DNA of 64,000 nt from Chaunax sp. Z400 (lineage: Eukaryota > Chordata > Actinopteri > Lophiiformes > Chaunacidae), in contig CM075184.1 in assembly GCA_037577475.1 (NCBI GenBank), forward strand, positions 32,071,594 through 32,135,593, read 5' to 3'. The position numbers and the translations under genes are program-made. This document shows, piece by piece, positions 48,171-59,434 of this stretch (positions within the stretch are counted from its first letter, which is position 1; every line of letters begins with the position of its first letter). The notes under the pieces were generated by a model, which was given only the letters and a program-made list of their open reading frames with translations, made no database searches and was not told the DNA's origin.

Positions 48171-48174
48171 GACA

Positions 48175-50210
48175 GCAGAAAACACTATTTGGAGACATTT
48201 TCAGCCCACATTATGTGAAATAATCATCTCCTCATGATATCAAAGATTTCATTTGTTGTATTTGGTGAGCCTCTACCTCTTTTTCCTTATGTTTTCCTTT
48301 TCAGAGCAGCTTTAGTGAGGCAGTCTGTGCTGTGGAGCTGCAGCTGCAGAGCCACACACCGACTTCTGGCTTCATTCATTAGCGCCTGTGTTTCTTGGAG
48401 GGTCTGGCTAACAGCCCTGTGCAGGCTTTCAGTCCTCATCTGTGTCTATGCCAGGCTCAGACGGTGTGTGCTTTACTCTTGCAGCATGGCACGGAGGCTG
48501 CAGGAGTAAATCTCAATGTGTGGTCCCCTGCATGGTCTCTGGGTACTCACAGAGTCAGTGGCCTCTTCTTTAAAGTGTTCTTTTGCACAAATATGTAATT
48601 AAAAATGATGAAAGGTAAGTATTTTTTCAACATAAAGCACAATACACATAATTATTTGTTCATTTTGTATCATATAAGACTTTGTTTCAGCCTGTGAAAT
48701 AATAATTGCTGCAGGACGGAGCTGTTCTACTCTCCGAACCCGAACTACCCCTCAAAAAAAATCAAATAATCCAGCGGTGAACATACAGTTATGACTGCAC
48801 GGTTTTCTTTGTCGTCTCCAAGGCATTTCATGAACCTTAATATTACTCATGGTTGGCTGCAGCTCCTCATGTGTCACAACAGTTTATAGTCTGTCCTGTG
48901 TGGATGCTGGCTAAGTCGTCGAAACCAGTCCCTGGTCATTTATGAGGGTGAAAACACACAAAAAAAGATGGAACATGAATTTTCTTTTCTGAGACAACAA
49001 ATATCCATATTTTGTGTCCACTTCAGTTTATCTCTGTATCTCCTCAAGTGTCACTCCATGCATGTCGGTATTTCTTCATTCCCCATCAGCTGCCATCAAG
49101 GAAGCAACTATTCTTCCAAACAAACAAACAAACATCACATCACCCCTCACTACTCTCTCGTAATTCTTCACCTGTTAATCAACATTCGGGCTCTTATTAA
49201 TATACATTTGTGAGTACAGACAATTTGGTTGTTTGCTGGAACAAATATTCCTGAAGAAAAGGATTAGATTGCATGCCAACCCGTCCTCTACTCTGAGCCA
49301 CGACAGACTGGCATGCATCCTCTCTGTACTCCACCTCACACCTTACAGGACGCTGCCAGCCTTGCAGCTTTAAGCTCCATAAAGTCCCTCTTCTACTTGC
49401 GAATCTGCAGGTAACCAGTTTCCTGTAGGTCCTGCATACTCTAAATAGCTAAGGTGAGGTGTAAAGTAAAGTTTAGCACCCTGTTATAAAATGGTAGACC
49501 AGGTTGTTGTCTGCACAGGCAGCCTGCCATTCAGCCTGCTGGTAGTCTATAAAAAGCAGTAACACACTCCTACTGCTGAATGATGGCGAGCACGATGAGT
49601 CCTCCGTGTTTGAGTGTTGCTCTGACTCACACGGCGAGGATTCATCAAACCTCACATCATCTGCCAGACCCCGTCAGGGGGAGAAGATTCTATCAAGCTG
49701 ATCCAACACAGTTTTGGACTCCAGCTTCTCCAAATGTTTGGAGACATCCTCAAAAACTATTTTAACATCAAAACCCCAGAAATCCTGCAAGATAACATCA
49801 GTAAACTAGTCAGCCTGTTAATGTTTACCGACCCAAACAGTAAGTGTTGATTTGTACCTCATAAAGAACAGAGGCAGAATGCATGATGTCTCAGAGGTCC
49901 CTGTCTGTAAATGGAACTTTAGCTGCTTGGGGTGTTCATGTTCTTATTTTTTTGATGACCTATCTTTTGTTTTTTACAGGTAACTTTTGAGCGTTCGGAC
50001 TGTGATGAAACCGTTCTGCGTTTTCCTATTTTTTGATAGGCTTTTTATTTAATGTCCCCTAATCAATAAAGGCATCTTAACTACATCCTTGGCTCGATGT
50101 TAGTGTGCCTGAAGTAAGACTAACATCGAGTAACATAAGTAAGTAAGAGGCTTCCCTTTGTCTGCAGATTAACTTCTAGAGCTCCTGGCATTCACCTGGA
50201 GTTTACTACT
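48175..50210. other. Intergenic stretch without recognised genes
   Basis: Short frames on both strands lack resemblance to any family I know. Nothing else was identified apart from a small 'caaa' run near 49118. Confidence 0.4.
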
Positions 50211-50221
50211 TCATAACCCAG

Positions 50222-50783
50222 CAGGGGCGGATCCAGGGGCGGGGCCAGAGGGGCACTGGCCCCATCTGAAATCCGATTGGCCCCTGAAGTGCCCCTGTCC
50301 TGTCACTTGTCTGTCTTTTTTTTCTGTTTGTTTACAACTTGAATACTTGACTGCGTCAAGTTTTTCTCCTCTAAACTGTTGTGTATGCTGTAATATAGTA
50401 TATAAGTATTTTCTTTCATGTAAAAAACATTTAAATTAATTTTAATCATTTAATTATTTTATGTATTACATAATTGGAAAAGAGTTATGTTTTATATTTA
50501 TTTATGCATCCTAGTTTAAAATTCAATAATTGCTAAACTTTTTTGATGAACACAATGTGCTTGAAAAAGGAACAATTTGCATATATATATGCAATTATAT
50601 TATATATATATATTCAATATGTGTGTCTTTACTTAAAGCTATGCATGACTGGTGAAATATTCTGTGTATCCATCTTACTGAATAAGGAAATGTGCATGAA
50701 TGTTGGACATATAGTTGGCCCCTCTGTAAAAAATGTGGCCCCTCTATGGTCCCTGATTTAGAAAAATTCTAGATCCGCCACTG
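50222..50783 (+). mobile_element. Non-autonomous hAT element, copy 1 (562 bp)
   Basis: The left end is CAGGGGCGGATCCAGG; the right end reads CTAGATCCGCCACTG, whose reverse complement is CAGTGGCGGATCTAG, so the ends are short inverted repeats starting CAG. The 8-bp sequence TAACCCAG flanks it perfectly at 50214-50221 and 50784-50791. Eight-bp duplications and CAG ends define the hAT superfamily. There is no transposase frame. The inside holds two 'ggcccctctgt/ggcccctctatgg' blocks near the right end and an AT-rich middle. Confidence 0.93.
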
Positions 50784-51578
50784 TAACCCAGTAATCCTCA
50801 TTGTTGTTTTAGAAAACATTGGACCCTGGATGACAATGGATTGTGTTTGTGCAAAAATAAAATTTGTGTTAAATCACTCATTATAAAGATTTAAATGCTC
50901 ACATAGTGTCATGAGTGAACTGACACAGGGTGCAAATCAGACACTTACTTCAGGGCACATGTTTGAATCTTTAATCCATGCATTTGCCATTCATTGTCTG
51001 GTAAGATGTAACTCCTGTCTCTGTATCTATAGCCACACACTGGCCCTCGTCAGGCAGCGTGGGTCATCATGACGTCACGTCTGCAAACACACGGCAATTC
51101 CTCTTTAATAGAGCTGCACAATGGAGTGTTTCAGCATCAACATCTCAATGTGTGAATGTGAAGTTGTCACATCTCAGGATGTGAAATGTCAAGTAAGACA
51201 AACGAACTCAAACATGTCATGTTTCAAGTCTGCACTGCTTGATTCAAATAGAAAACTGTCATGGTCTTCATGCTTGGTGGTCCTTTCTCCCTTTCTTGTC
51301 TCCTTACATCTCATCCCTTCAGCAAACATGGACACGTGGTATTGCAGTAAGCAGGGTGAGCATGGCTTCAGACATATTTTGCATCAGACATGCCAAAACA
51401 TGCTGCGTCAAAAATCGCTTTGGCCGCTAAGAACCAGGATTTGCAACATTTGGGCGAATATATTGTGACCGACTCCTTGTTAACAAGGTCCCAGCACAAG
51501 ACAAAACAGGGGAGAATTCTTGGTCTCAATATGTCCCTGCAAATATGCAAGCATAATTTTACATTTTGAGTTGAATTG

Positions 51579-51868
51579 ACATGAAAGTATTGCTTATATA
51601 TTCTCTGATTAATCATTTGCCTCATTGGTAACATGAAAGTATTGATTATATATTCTCTGATTAATCATTTGCCTCATTGGTAACATGAAAGTATTGATTA
51701 TATATTCTCTGATTAATCATTTGCTTCATTGGTAACATGAAAATATTGATTATATATTCTCTGATTAGTCATTTGCCTCATTGGTAACATGAAAGTATTG
51801 ATTATATATTCTCTGATTAATCATTTGCTTCATTGGTAACATGAAAATATTGATTATATATTCTCTGG
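51579..51868. repeat. 52-bp AT-rich tandem repeat, about 5.6 copies
   Basis: Units start at 51579, 51631, 51683, 51735, 51787 and 51839 (the last partial). Each holds a TTATATATTCTCTGATTAATC block with the palindrome TGATTAATCA, and 'catttgc(c/t)tcattggtaac'. Variant bases (gaaaG/Ata, gcC/Ttca) alternate between units, indicating array turnover. Confidence 0.95.
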
Positions 51869-51869
51869 T

Positions 51870-54800
51870 GCATCTTCATTTTGAATTTTTCAGTTTTATG
51901 TTAAAGTCTTTCCAGTTGCAGCTGAAATGTTCCTCTCTTATCTTTGCCTTGTGTTCCATTATTAAGGCAGTCAGAAGGATGACGCAGGTAGGAAAGGTAC
52001 TACGTGGAGAGGAGAGTTATCATAATGGTGGCTCCCAGGGGCCACAGCACCCATCATCATCTTCTTATTTGAATGTTTGTTGGCACGGTACCCTCCTACT
52101 AGCAGCCAGCAGGTCGGGGGGGCCCCCGGGGCAGGGGGAGGTGAAATGTCAGGCACAAAATGCAAATTCAATCTGACAAGCGGTGCAGAAACATGTTCTC
52201 TGTGATTCGAGGAACCTTGGTATTTCACAAAGTCAAATGAACATGTCAGCCAACACTGCAGGGCAACTATTGGGTTATTTAAAGAGGAGGTTCAGAGAGA
52301 GGGCCAGTGTTACATCACAGGCGCCAGGGACCGTTTACGTGCAGCTCAGTGGACAAGTCTCGTCTTTGTTGTGGTTGTTATCCTCCATCTCCAGCCTCCT
52401 TGTGTCCGTGAGCCATCAGCGACTCAAGAGTGAGACACAATGAGGATAGGCTGATAGACGAAACATATACTGGTTCACACGAATCCTCCATTACATCGCT
52501 GCTGCGCTGTCATCCACCACATTTGCTATCGCACCCAGTCCCCATGTGTCCATATCTCCAGCCCTGAGCTCCCAATAACACTGTGTGTCTTACAGATTGA
52601 GCTTCTAACCTTTAAGATTTGAGATTCAGCCTCAAACATTGTTAAGTCAGAGTGCTATTTAAATGGAGATCAGAACGTTAGGATGCTCATGATGTACGGC
52701 TAACCTTAGCTGGTGGCTACGCCAATCATGAAACCACCACATTGCTAAAAAAAAAAAGAAAGAAAAAGACCAAATATAGAATAATTTTCCACAGAATTTA
52801 ACGCAGACTGACTTTTTCCTTTGATGCCACCAGCAACAGTTTCTCAGCGACTATTGCAGAGCAATGAAATATGGAGAAAGTGATATTCAAAATCAGAAAG
52901 GGTTTAAAATTTGTGGATTTTTTAGTCGCGTGCCATTATCATGTCAAAACTGCACCATGTCAAATAAATGAATGACATTCCCATCAGCATCAGCTGTACT
53001 TTGGTTTCCTGCTCATAAATGATAGCATCCTGACAGGCTAAACTAAGATGGTGAACCTATATAACCTGCTAAAACCAGCTGGTTAGCGCCACCATTGGGA
53101 GCATGTTATCATGGTGATGTTATCATGTAGCTTAAAGCACTACTATTTCGAAGCACAACAGCACAGAGCTGCCATCATGGCTGGGAAGTCTTAATCTTGT
53201 TATAATATGCAGTATCACCATGAGGAGGCTCCTGCTTGAAACAGTTCCTGCATGCAATAGTTCCTCCTCTCTGAAGAAGAGGGGGAGTCACAACTAAAAC
53301 TGTTATGCTGCACATTTGGGCTATAAAATGTGAATCTTTCCTGTATAGTATGGCAAAATTAAAATACCATTTTTATGTAAATCATGTCTGAGTAAGCTAT
53401 GAGTTTAATTCTTTCAGTAGAGGATGTGCTGATGACGCACTCCCGACTCTGTGACGTCTGAGGTCGAGCTCCCATTTATTTTGAAGTGTATGGATCGACA
53501 CTGTGCTGATGAGCAGCTCTGTTTTGTAGGTCATGCCTCCTGCAGCCAGACATGAAAAAGCACCACTGAGCTGCTGGTGCAAACTGAGGATCAAATTTCC
53601 AAAAGACATCAACATTTTAACAGGGCACAACTGAAGCTGCATCGGAGTAAATAGAGCATGCAGTAGAATAAACTCCATATGCTGCATGTAGCCAACAGGG
53701 GAGTGATTCAGGCTGCTAAAACTGTCAACACACTGCTGTGACACAGCATAAAATGCCCCATACAAGGGCAAAAACAAAGAAGAGACACCCATACGCGAAA
53801 GGCTAATATTCCTTTATGTGCAGCATTTCCTAAATAGAAGCTAATTGCAACAGGAAACAGTGTATTTTTAGGCTTTTTAGCGAAATGGCAAGGCGAGACA
53901 GAAGAAGGCACAACGAAGTGATGAGTCCATGTGAGAAGATCTCTGTCATTGAGCCCGTGTTTGCATTTAACACGGCCACGCCGCAAGTTGGCCTGATAAT
54001 GTCAATATCATTTCCTTCATCTGCTGTCAGCTCCTTGTCATTTACTTAGATACCTGCACATGTGAAATATTGAGCTTTTTACTCCATTACATTCAGATTA
54101 CAAAGTTTAATAAACAATCCAGTGAAAACCATTTAATCTCTAATATAGGTGATTTTAAATGTGACTGTTTCTGGATTATGGGACCATTTCACTACATAGT
54201 TTTATTAAGTGGAGTATATTCACAGTGTGATATTCATAGTATAACTTAAGGATCTGAACACTTCTTCCACCGCTGCACATCTCTGAAGTAGGTCTAAATA
54301 TGGAGCTATAAAGGCCAGCAGCCGTTCAGCTTAGCTTTGGACAGGCTGAAGAACCAGCCTCGCTCTGTTCATCTGAGCTTTTTTAGATTAAACAAATGAA
54401 ATATGTTATTTATTGAGCTTCAGAGGTGCTGGAAGGTGGATTTTTGGAGAGAGCCAGCAGAGCTGTTTACCTATCCAATCTTTATGCTAAGCTATGGCTG
54501 CTGGTTCTCATTTAGCATTGAGCACACAGATATGAGAGCAGTGCTGATTTTCTGATCTAACTCTCGACAATGAAGCAAATATGTATATTTCCAAAAATGA
54601 CCTATGAGGTTAGTCTCTGCTTTTCTTTTTGAACAATGGATGTAAAACGTCATTGAAGGGTATTTGGAGGTATTTGATATTTGGAGATCTAACTGGCTCA
54701 GGTTCCAAGAGTTTCTGCAGGTTTAAAAAAAAGTTAAATTTAAGACTTTTTAAGACCTTTTCAAGACTAAATGAAATTTAAGATCTATTTCACATCCATA

Positions 54801-56235
54801 CTGGCAAAAAAAACAACATGCCAGATATGAAAGATAATCGGAGCGCCGGTTACTGTGATGTAAATTAATTTATTCACAGAACTGAGTGCACACAATGTAA
54901 TTATGTGTATGTTTTAAATGCACGACAGAGGTATAGTCAAAGTGGCGTTAAATGAAAGTTAATGTAAGACCTACCTAAACATATTTAAGACCTCATACAC
55001 CTCAGTGTATTTTAGACTTTCTAATGCTAAAACTAAGATGATCAAATTTTGAGACTTTTCCAGACCTCACCGGAGCCCTGTAAAAAAACTCATTCCAAAT
55101 AATAACTACAGTTCTATTGTGGGACCAACAGGAAAATACAATAAAATGTTTTATTCATGAGCAAACACACAAAGGGAGTGAAAACATGCAGCGATATAAT
55201 GGATTAACATTTTGGTGTTAGAGGCTTGAAAAACCTGCATCAGATTCGTAATGAATCTCTTCTGCTAATGATCAATTTGTCCGATTCCCAGCTGCTCCAG
55301 TACTGCTGAGTTACTGCTTAGTTTGCAGTGAAATTATAAAGCAGGTTGCTGCAGAAACGACTGATGCTTTAACACTGATGGTGAGAAACTGTTAATGCTG
55401 AGGGATCCGGGCCAGCACAGACTCGCTGATTTCTCCCTGATGAATCATGTGCCACCATGTAACCCAGCAACATTTAACACCCCCCCACCACACCCTCATT
55501 CTGTCACCCATGTAAAATCTGTCAGTTCCAGCTTGACATGCAGGAGAACAATGCACACGGCTCCTCCACAAAAACATGAGCATCTTTCTCGCCCCACAAA
55601 AACTGTGTTGGTGTGATCTCATGTGTTGCTGTTGAGTGTGCGCGGCTGCAGTCAGTAGCAGAGATTCATAACTTATTGAAAGCTGATTAACACATCAATC
55701 CTCCTGCTTGTGCCTTAGAATGCAGAGCTGTGTGGCTGTCAGGATTACTTAAGTGTGAAGGAAAGACCAAGACGTCCAGACGTGAGCACTGTGCATTAAT
55801 TCTCACTCCTGCTGTCACAAGCTCTCTCATAGACGCCTCAAGTTGGGCTTTACATGTTAAAATATGTGGACATGAAATATTTTTTATAGGATAAGGTGAT
55901 ATGGAAACATCAGCTTTGACAAAGCGTCCTTGAACAAGGTGCTGAATGTCTGCCTCTGAACTTTGACCCTCCTCCAAATCTAATTTCTGATATTTGTGAT
56001 TAACACCTTCTCTCAAGTATTTTAATCTGAGATTAAAGCCCTGTGTTGCTCATTTTAAGCTCCCCCTGGGAGCTCAGATTGTAAAATCCTCCTGGTGGTG
56101 ACTGTTGGCTGTCAGGCGACATCTAAAAATGCTTCCTCAATCTGCTAATGAGCTGTACTTTCTGCCAGTGAGCTGAGTGGATCATTTGAGTGGGGATGGG
56201 GGGGGACCTCAGCAGTGGGCCCATCTCGTTCGGTT
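51870..56235. other. Intergenic stretch without recognised genes
   Basis: No exon of an ERGIC-53-like gene or any other family was recognised. A repeat-like patch at about 54715-55080 ('taagactttttaagacc', 'ttcaagactaaatgaaattt', 'agacctcaccggagccctgt') resembles an old fish repeat but has no defined ends. Confidence 0.4.
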
Positions 56236-56245
56236 GTTGTAGGAT

Positions 56246-56789
56246 CAGGGGCAGATCCAGGCGTGGATCCAGAGGGGCATTGGCCCCCGGCTGAAATCTG
56301 ATTGGCCCCTGAAGTGCCCCTGTCCTGTCACTTATCTGTCTTTTTTTTCTGTTTGTTTACAACTTGAATACTTGTCAGTGTCAAGTTTTTCTCCTCTAAA
56401 CTGTTGTGTATGCTGTAATATAGTATATAAGTATTTTCTTTAATGTAAATAAACTTAAAAAAAATTATTTTATGTATTACATAATTGGAGAAAAGTGTCT
56501 GTTTTATATTTATTTATGCATCCTAGTTTAAAATTCAATAATTGCTAAACTTTTTTGATGTAGAAAATGTGCTTGAAAAAGGCACAATTTGCATAATATA
56601 TTAAATTATGTGTGTCTTTACTAAAAGCTATGGAGCCAACAGCAAACAATGAATGACTGGTGAAATATTCTGTGTATACATCTGACTGAATAAGGAAATG
56701 TGCATGAATGTTGGACATATAGTTGGCCCCTCTGTAAAAAATGTGGCCCCTCTATGGCCCGATTTAGAAAAATTCTAGATCCGCCACTG
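56246..56789 (+). mobile_element. Non-autonomous hAT element, copy 2 (544 bp)
   Basis: Same element and orientation as the copy at 50.2 kb, with left end CAGGGGCAGATCCAGG and the same right end. The 8-bp sequence TGTAGGAT flanks it perfectly at 56238-56245 and 56790-56797. It differs from copy 1 by small indels, notably in the AT-rich centre, where 'gccaacagcaaacaatgaatg' is present only here. No coding capacity. Confidence 0.93.
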
Positions 56790-56799
56790 TGTAGGATGG

Positions 56800-58200
56800 T
56801 ATATTGGAGCCAGCATTATAGGTTCTGACAGCAGCACAATCTCGTACATGAGCACAAACTGGCTTGCTTACGTAACACACCCACTGTTACCGCCGTGGAG
56901 CGTCATCAGAATTCATAGGAATCACATTAAATCACTCCACAAACAAGTGTTTGCTGAAGAGGCAGAAGATAAACGGTTTGATCAAAGTCACAAAGATGAG
57001 ATCTGGAAGCAAAGGCAAGAAGACAAAGAAGATTTCTGGTCTCATCCCACTCTGTGAGATGCTGCACTGGGATGAGTGGAGCAGAGGCAGCACAGTGAAC
57101 CCAGCTTCCTGCAAAATGGATGAGAGACGCTCAGCTGACAGAACACCATCACTTCCACACCTACAGAATCTGCTGTCACTTCACCACCTGTTCAAAGCAC
57201 TTCTGTCATCAAAAGGAGGATCTCAGGAGGGTTATTTATAGCCGTACATCTGTGAGAAGATGTCGCGCTTTGAGACAGATGCAACACTTTGATCAGCTCA
57301 TTTTGTCTTGAATCCTTCCACTGGTTGCTAACGCAGACCTACAACTATTTTCAGGTTGTTTGGTGTTGAGTGGAGGAGGCAAGAGGGATAAAGCTAATTA
57401 GCACCATCTGTTAAGTAATAAAACTTTGATAAGAATGATGTATTTTTCATGCAGAGAGAAGTAGTAAAATAACAGTAGCTAAAAAGCAGATAAATATATT
57501 TTAAATAAATGAATATTTCTATACATGTTAATATATATAAGCAGGGCTGCACAATATTATAAAAAAACTGATATTTTTCTTTTCTGTACTGCAAAATAAC
57601 AAAATCCAGTAATTTTCACATTACTTGAACAGCTTGATTTGGAAAGAATTAATCATTTTTTAACCGTTTTGTACCTGGTTTGACACTTTTAAATGATAAA
57701 ATATTTAAAATAAATTATATTACACAGAATTCTCTTGTAGATTAGTCTCGAAATATAAGAACCACCTGTTTTCGTTGTGTCAAGCAGCAAAAAAGAAAAG
57801 TAGAACAATGTTTGAGTTCATTTTTCTTAGGCTTACTTCACATCGTCTGTCCTGCGATGTGATTAAGATGTACGACGGTTCACCCCTCAGTCTCAGCCCG
57901 TTACAGCCAAAGTTTGTTTTACAGCAAGACATTTAAATGATGGCAGATTTTTCAAAATTTGTCTTAAACACCAAAGGCCATGATGAAACCCCTTCACCTC
58001 CGCTGTTAGATCTCTCTGGTGAATATTTCCACTACGGACTACAGGGGATGTATTGTGTGCATTCTTATCTGACCCTCGCACAATAGCACACAGACACACA
58101 CAGAGAGAGAGAGAGAGAGAGGGAGGGAGGGCGGTTACACACTCCTTACCTGGACACATTAACAGACACGCTGACATAATGATGCAGGTGTTCCCACACT
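56800..58200. other. Intergenic stretch downstream of csk
   Basis: No supported exon. A GA run lies at 58100-58120. Probably beyond the csk transcript end. Confidence 0.4.
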
Positions 58201-58215
58201 GTTCAGATGGAATGA

Positions 58216-58221
58216 TTTATT
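58216..58221 (-). terminator. csk: Candidate csk poly(A) signal
   Basis: Plus-strand TTTATT is AATAAA on the csk strand, about 1.2 kb past the stop codon. A second candidate, at 58427-58432, lies in a poly-T context. The region 58560-59430 between these and the stop is purine/C-rich, low-complexity, presumably 3' UTR. Confidence 0.4.
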
Positions 58222-58559
58222 CATAATCATGATAGCATAATAAAACAATGAACATTGAAAGCACTGACAGTTGAACCCAAGGCCTCTCACACACAGCATG
58301 CACCACCCCGACCCCAGCGTTCAGAGACACTTAACATTCCTAACGCCGAGAGACTCCGGCTGCTCAAAGTCCTCCTTTTTTTCATTCCCCACCCGGTCAG
58401 TTTTTTTTCCTTGTTCTTTTTTTAATTTTATTTTTTTAAATCCTTTAAATATATTTTGATATAAAAACAAGCCAACGTATGATGAATCAACCATGTTTGT
58501 GAACTGCTTCTCCCCCTTCTCTTCCTGTTAATATCCTGCCCCCCCCCCACAACACCACT

Positions 58560-59434
58560 CCTAGGGGCTGCACTGGATGGAGGATGAACATGATACTGCC
58601 CCCCCCAAAATCCTCTCTGTTCCTGCTCACGCTCTCTTCATAGACAAAGAAAATACCCTAGAATGAGGGGGTGATGGGAGAGGTGGGGGGGGGGGGAGAC
58701 AGCACTTAAAATGGTTTGATAACCTCCCTGAAAAAACAAAGAAAGCAATAAAAAAAGATTTATAAAAAAAAAAAAAAAGTAAAATCAAACCATTACAGTC
58801 CAATGGAAAGAAGTGCTGGAGGGAAGTCTGGAGCTCTGTAGAATGGAGGCACTTTGGCACAGAGCACACCTGACACCACGCCAAGGGGGGGGAGGGATAA
58901 AAGGAAGGATGGAATGACAGACAGCTGGGATAAATTCATGCAGGGCCACATGGTGATACAGATCCAGGAATGATGGAGAGATGGGGGGGAAGAAGAAAGA
59001 GCACCTGACAAACGTGGAGGAAAAGGCCAGCCTCCCCTCCAGTTAATGCCATGTTCAGGAGGAGAGGAGGAGGAGAGGAAATATAAGAAAGAAAAGGGGG
59101 AGAATGGAAAGAGAGAGCAGGTGAGCAGCAGCAGGCTTAGAAGGAGGAAAGAGCAGAGAAGAGGAAACAGTCTGGAAAAAGCTTTACAACACAAACAGGA
59201 AACAGTCCTCGTTTGGAAGCAGAGGGCGGCTGGTGGACGTCTGAGGTCAGGGGAGGGGGGCAAAGTATGGCAGTCCCACAGGACAGCAGGGTGGGTGGGT
59301 AGGAGGAAGGTGCTGTGGTCCCTCTTCTTCTCTTCCTCCTCCTCTTCCTCCTCCTCCTCACTTTGAAGCTGTGCTGGGCTGTGTCTCGCTCCCCCTCCTC
59401 TCTCCCCCTTTCGTCCCCCCCCCGGGCCTCCTCT
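58560..59434 (-). other. csk: Presumed csk 3' UTR, low complexity
   Basis: Purine-rich on the plus strand with many GGA, GAGG and G-run tracts, plus a TCC/CTC run at 59328-59361. A 156-codon minus-strand frame here is Ser/Pro/Leu-rich, low complexity, and not convincing as a protein. Confidence 0.45.

Noticed and set aside
48234..48509. 91-codon plus-strand frame rich in Cys, Arg and Leu
   Set aside because: No domain or family similarity, and no splice partners.
51579..51868. Possible CRISPR-like array of repeats and spacers
   Set aside because: Whole 52-nt units repeat head to tail without unique spacers, in a vertebrate genome.
53397..53986. Two overlapping minus-strand frames tested as lman1l exons
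   Set aside because: No lectin-domain motifs; composition is unremarkable.
58793..59263. 156-codon minus-strand frame next to csk
   Set aside because: Ser/Pro/Leu-rich low-complexity translation of the purine/pyrimidine-skewed csk 3' UTR.
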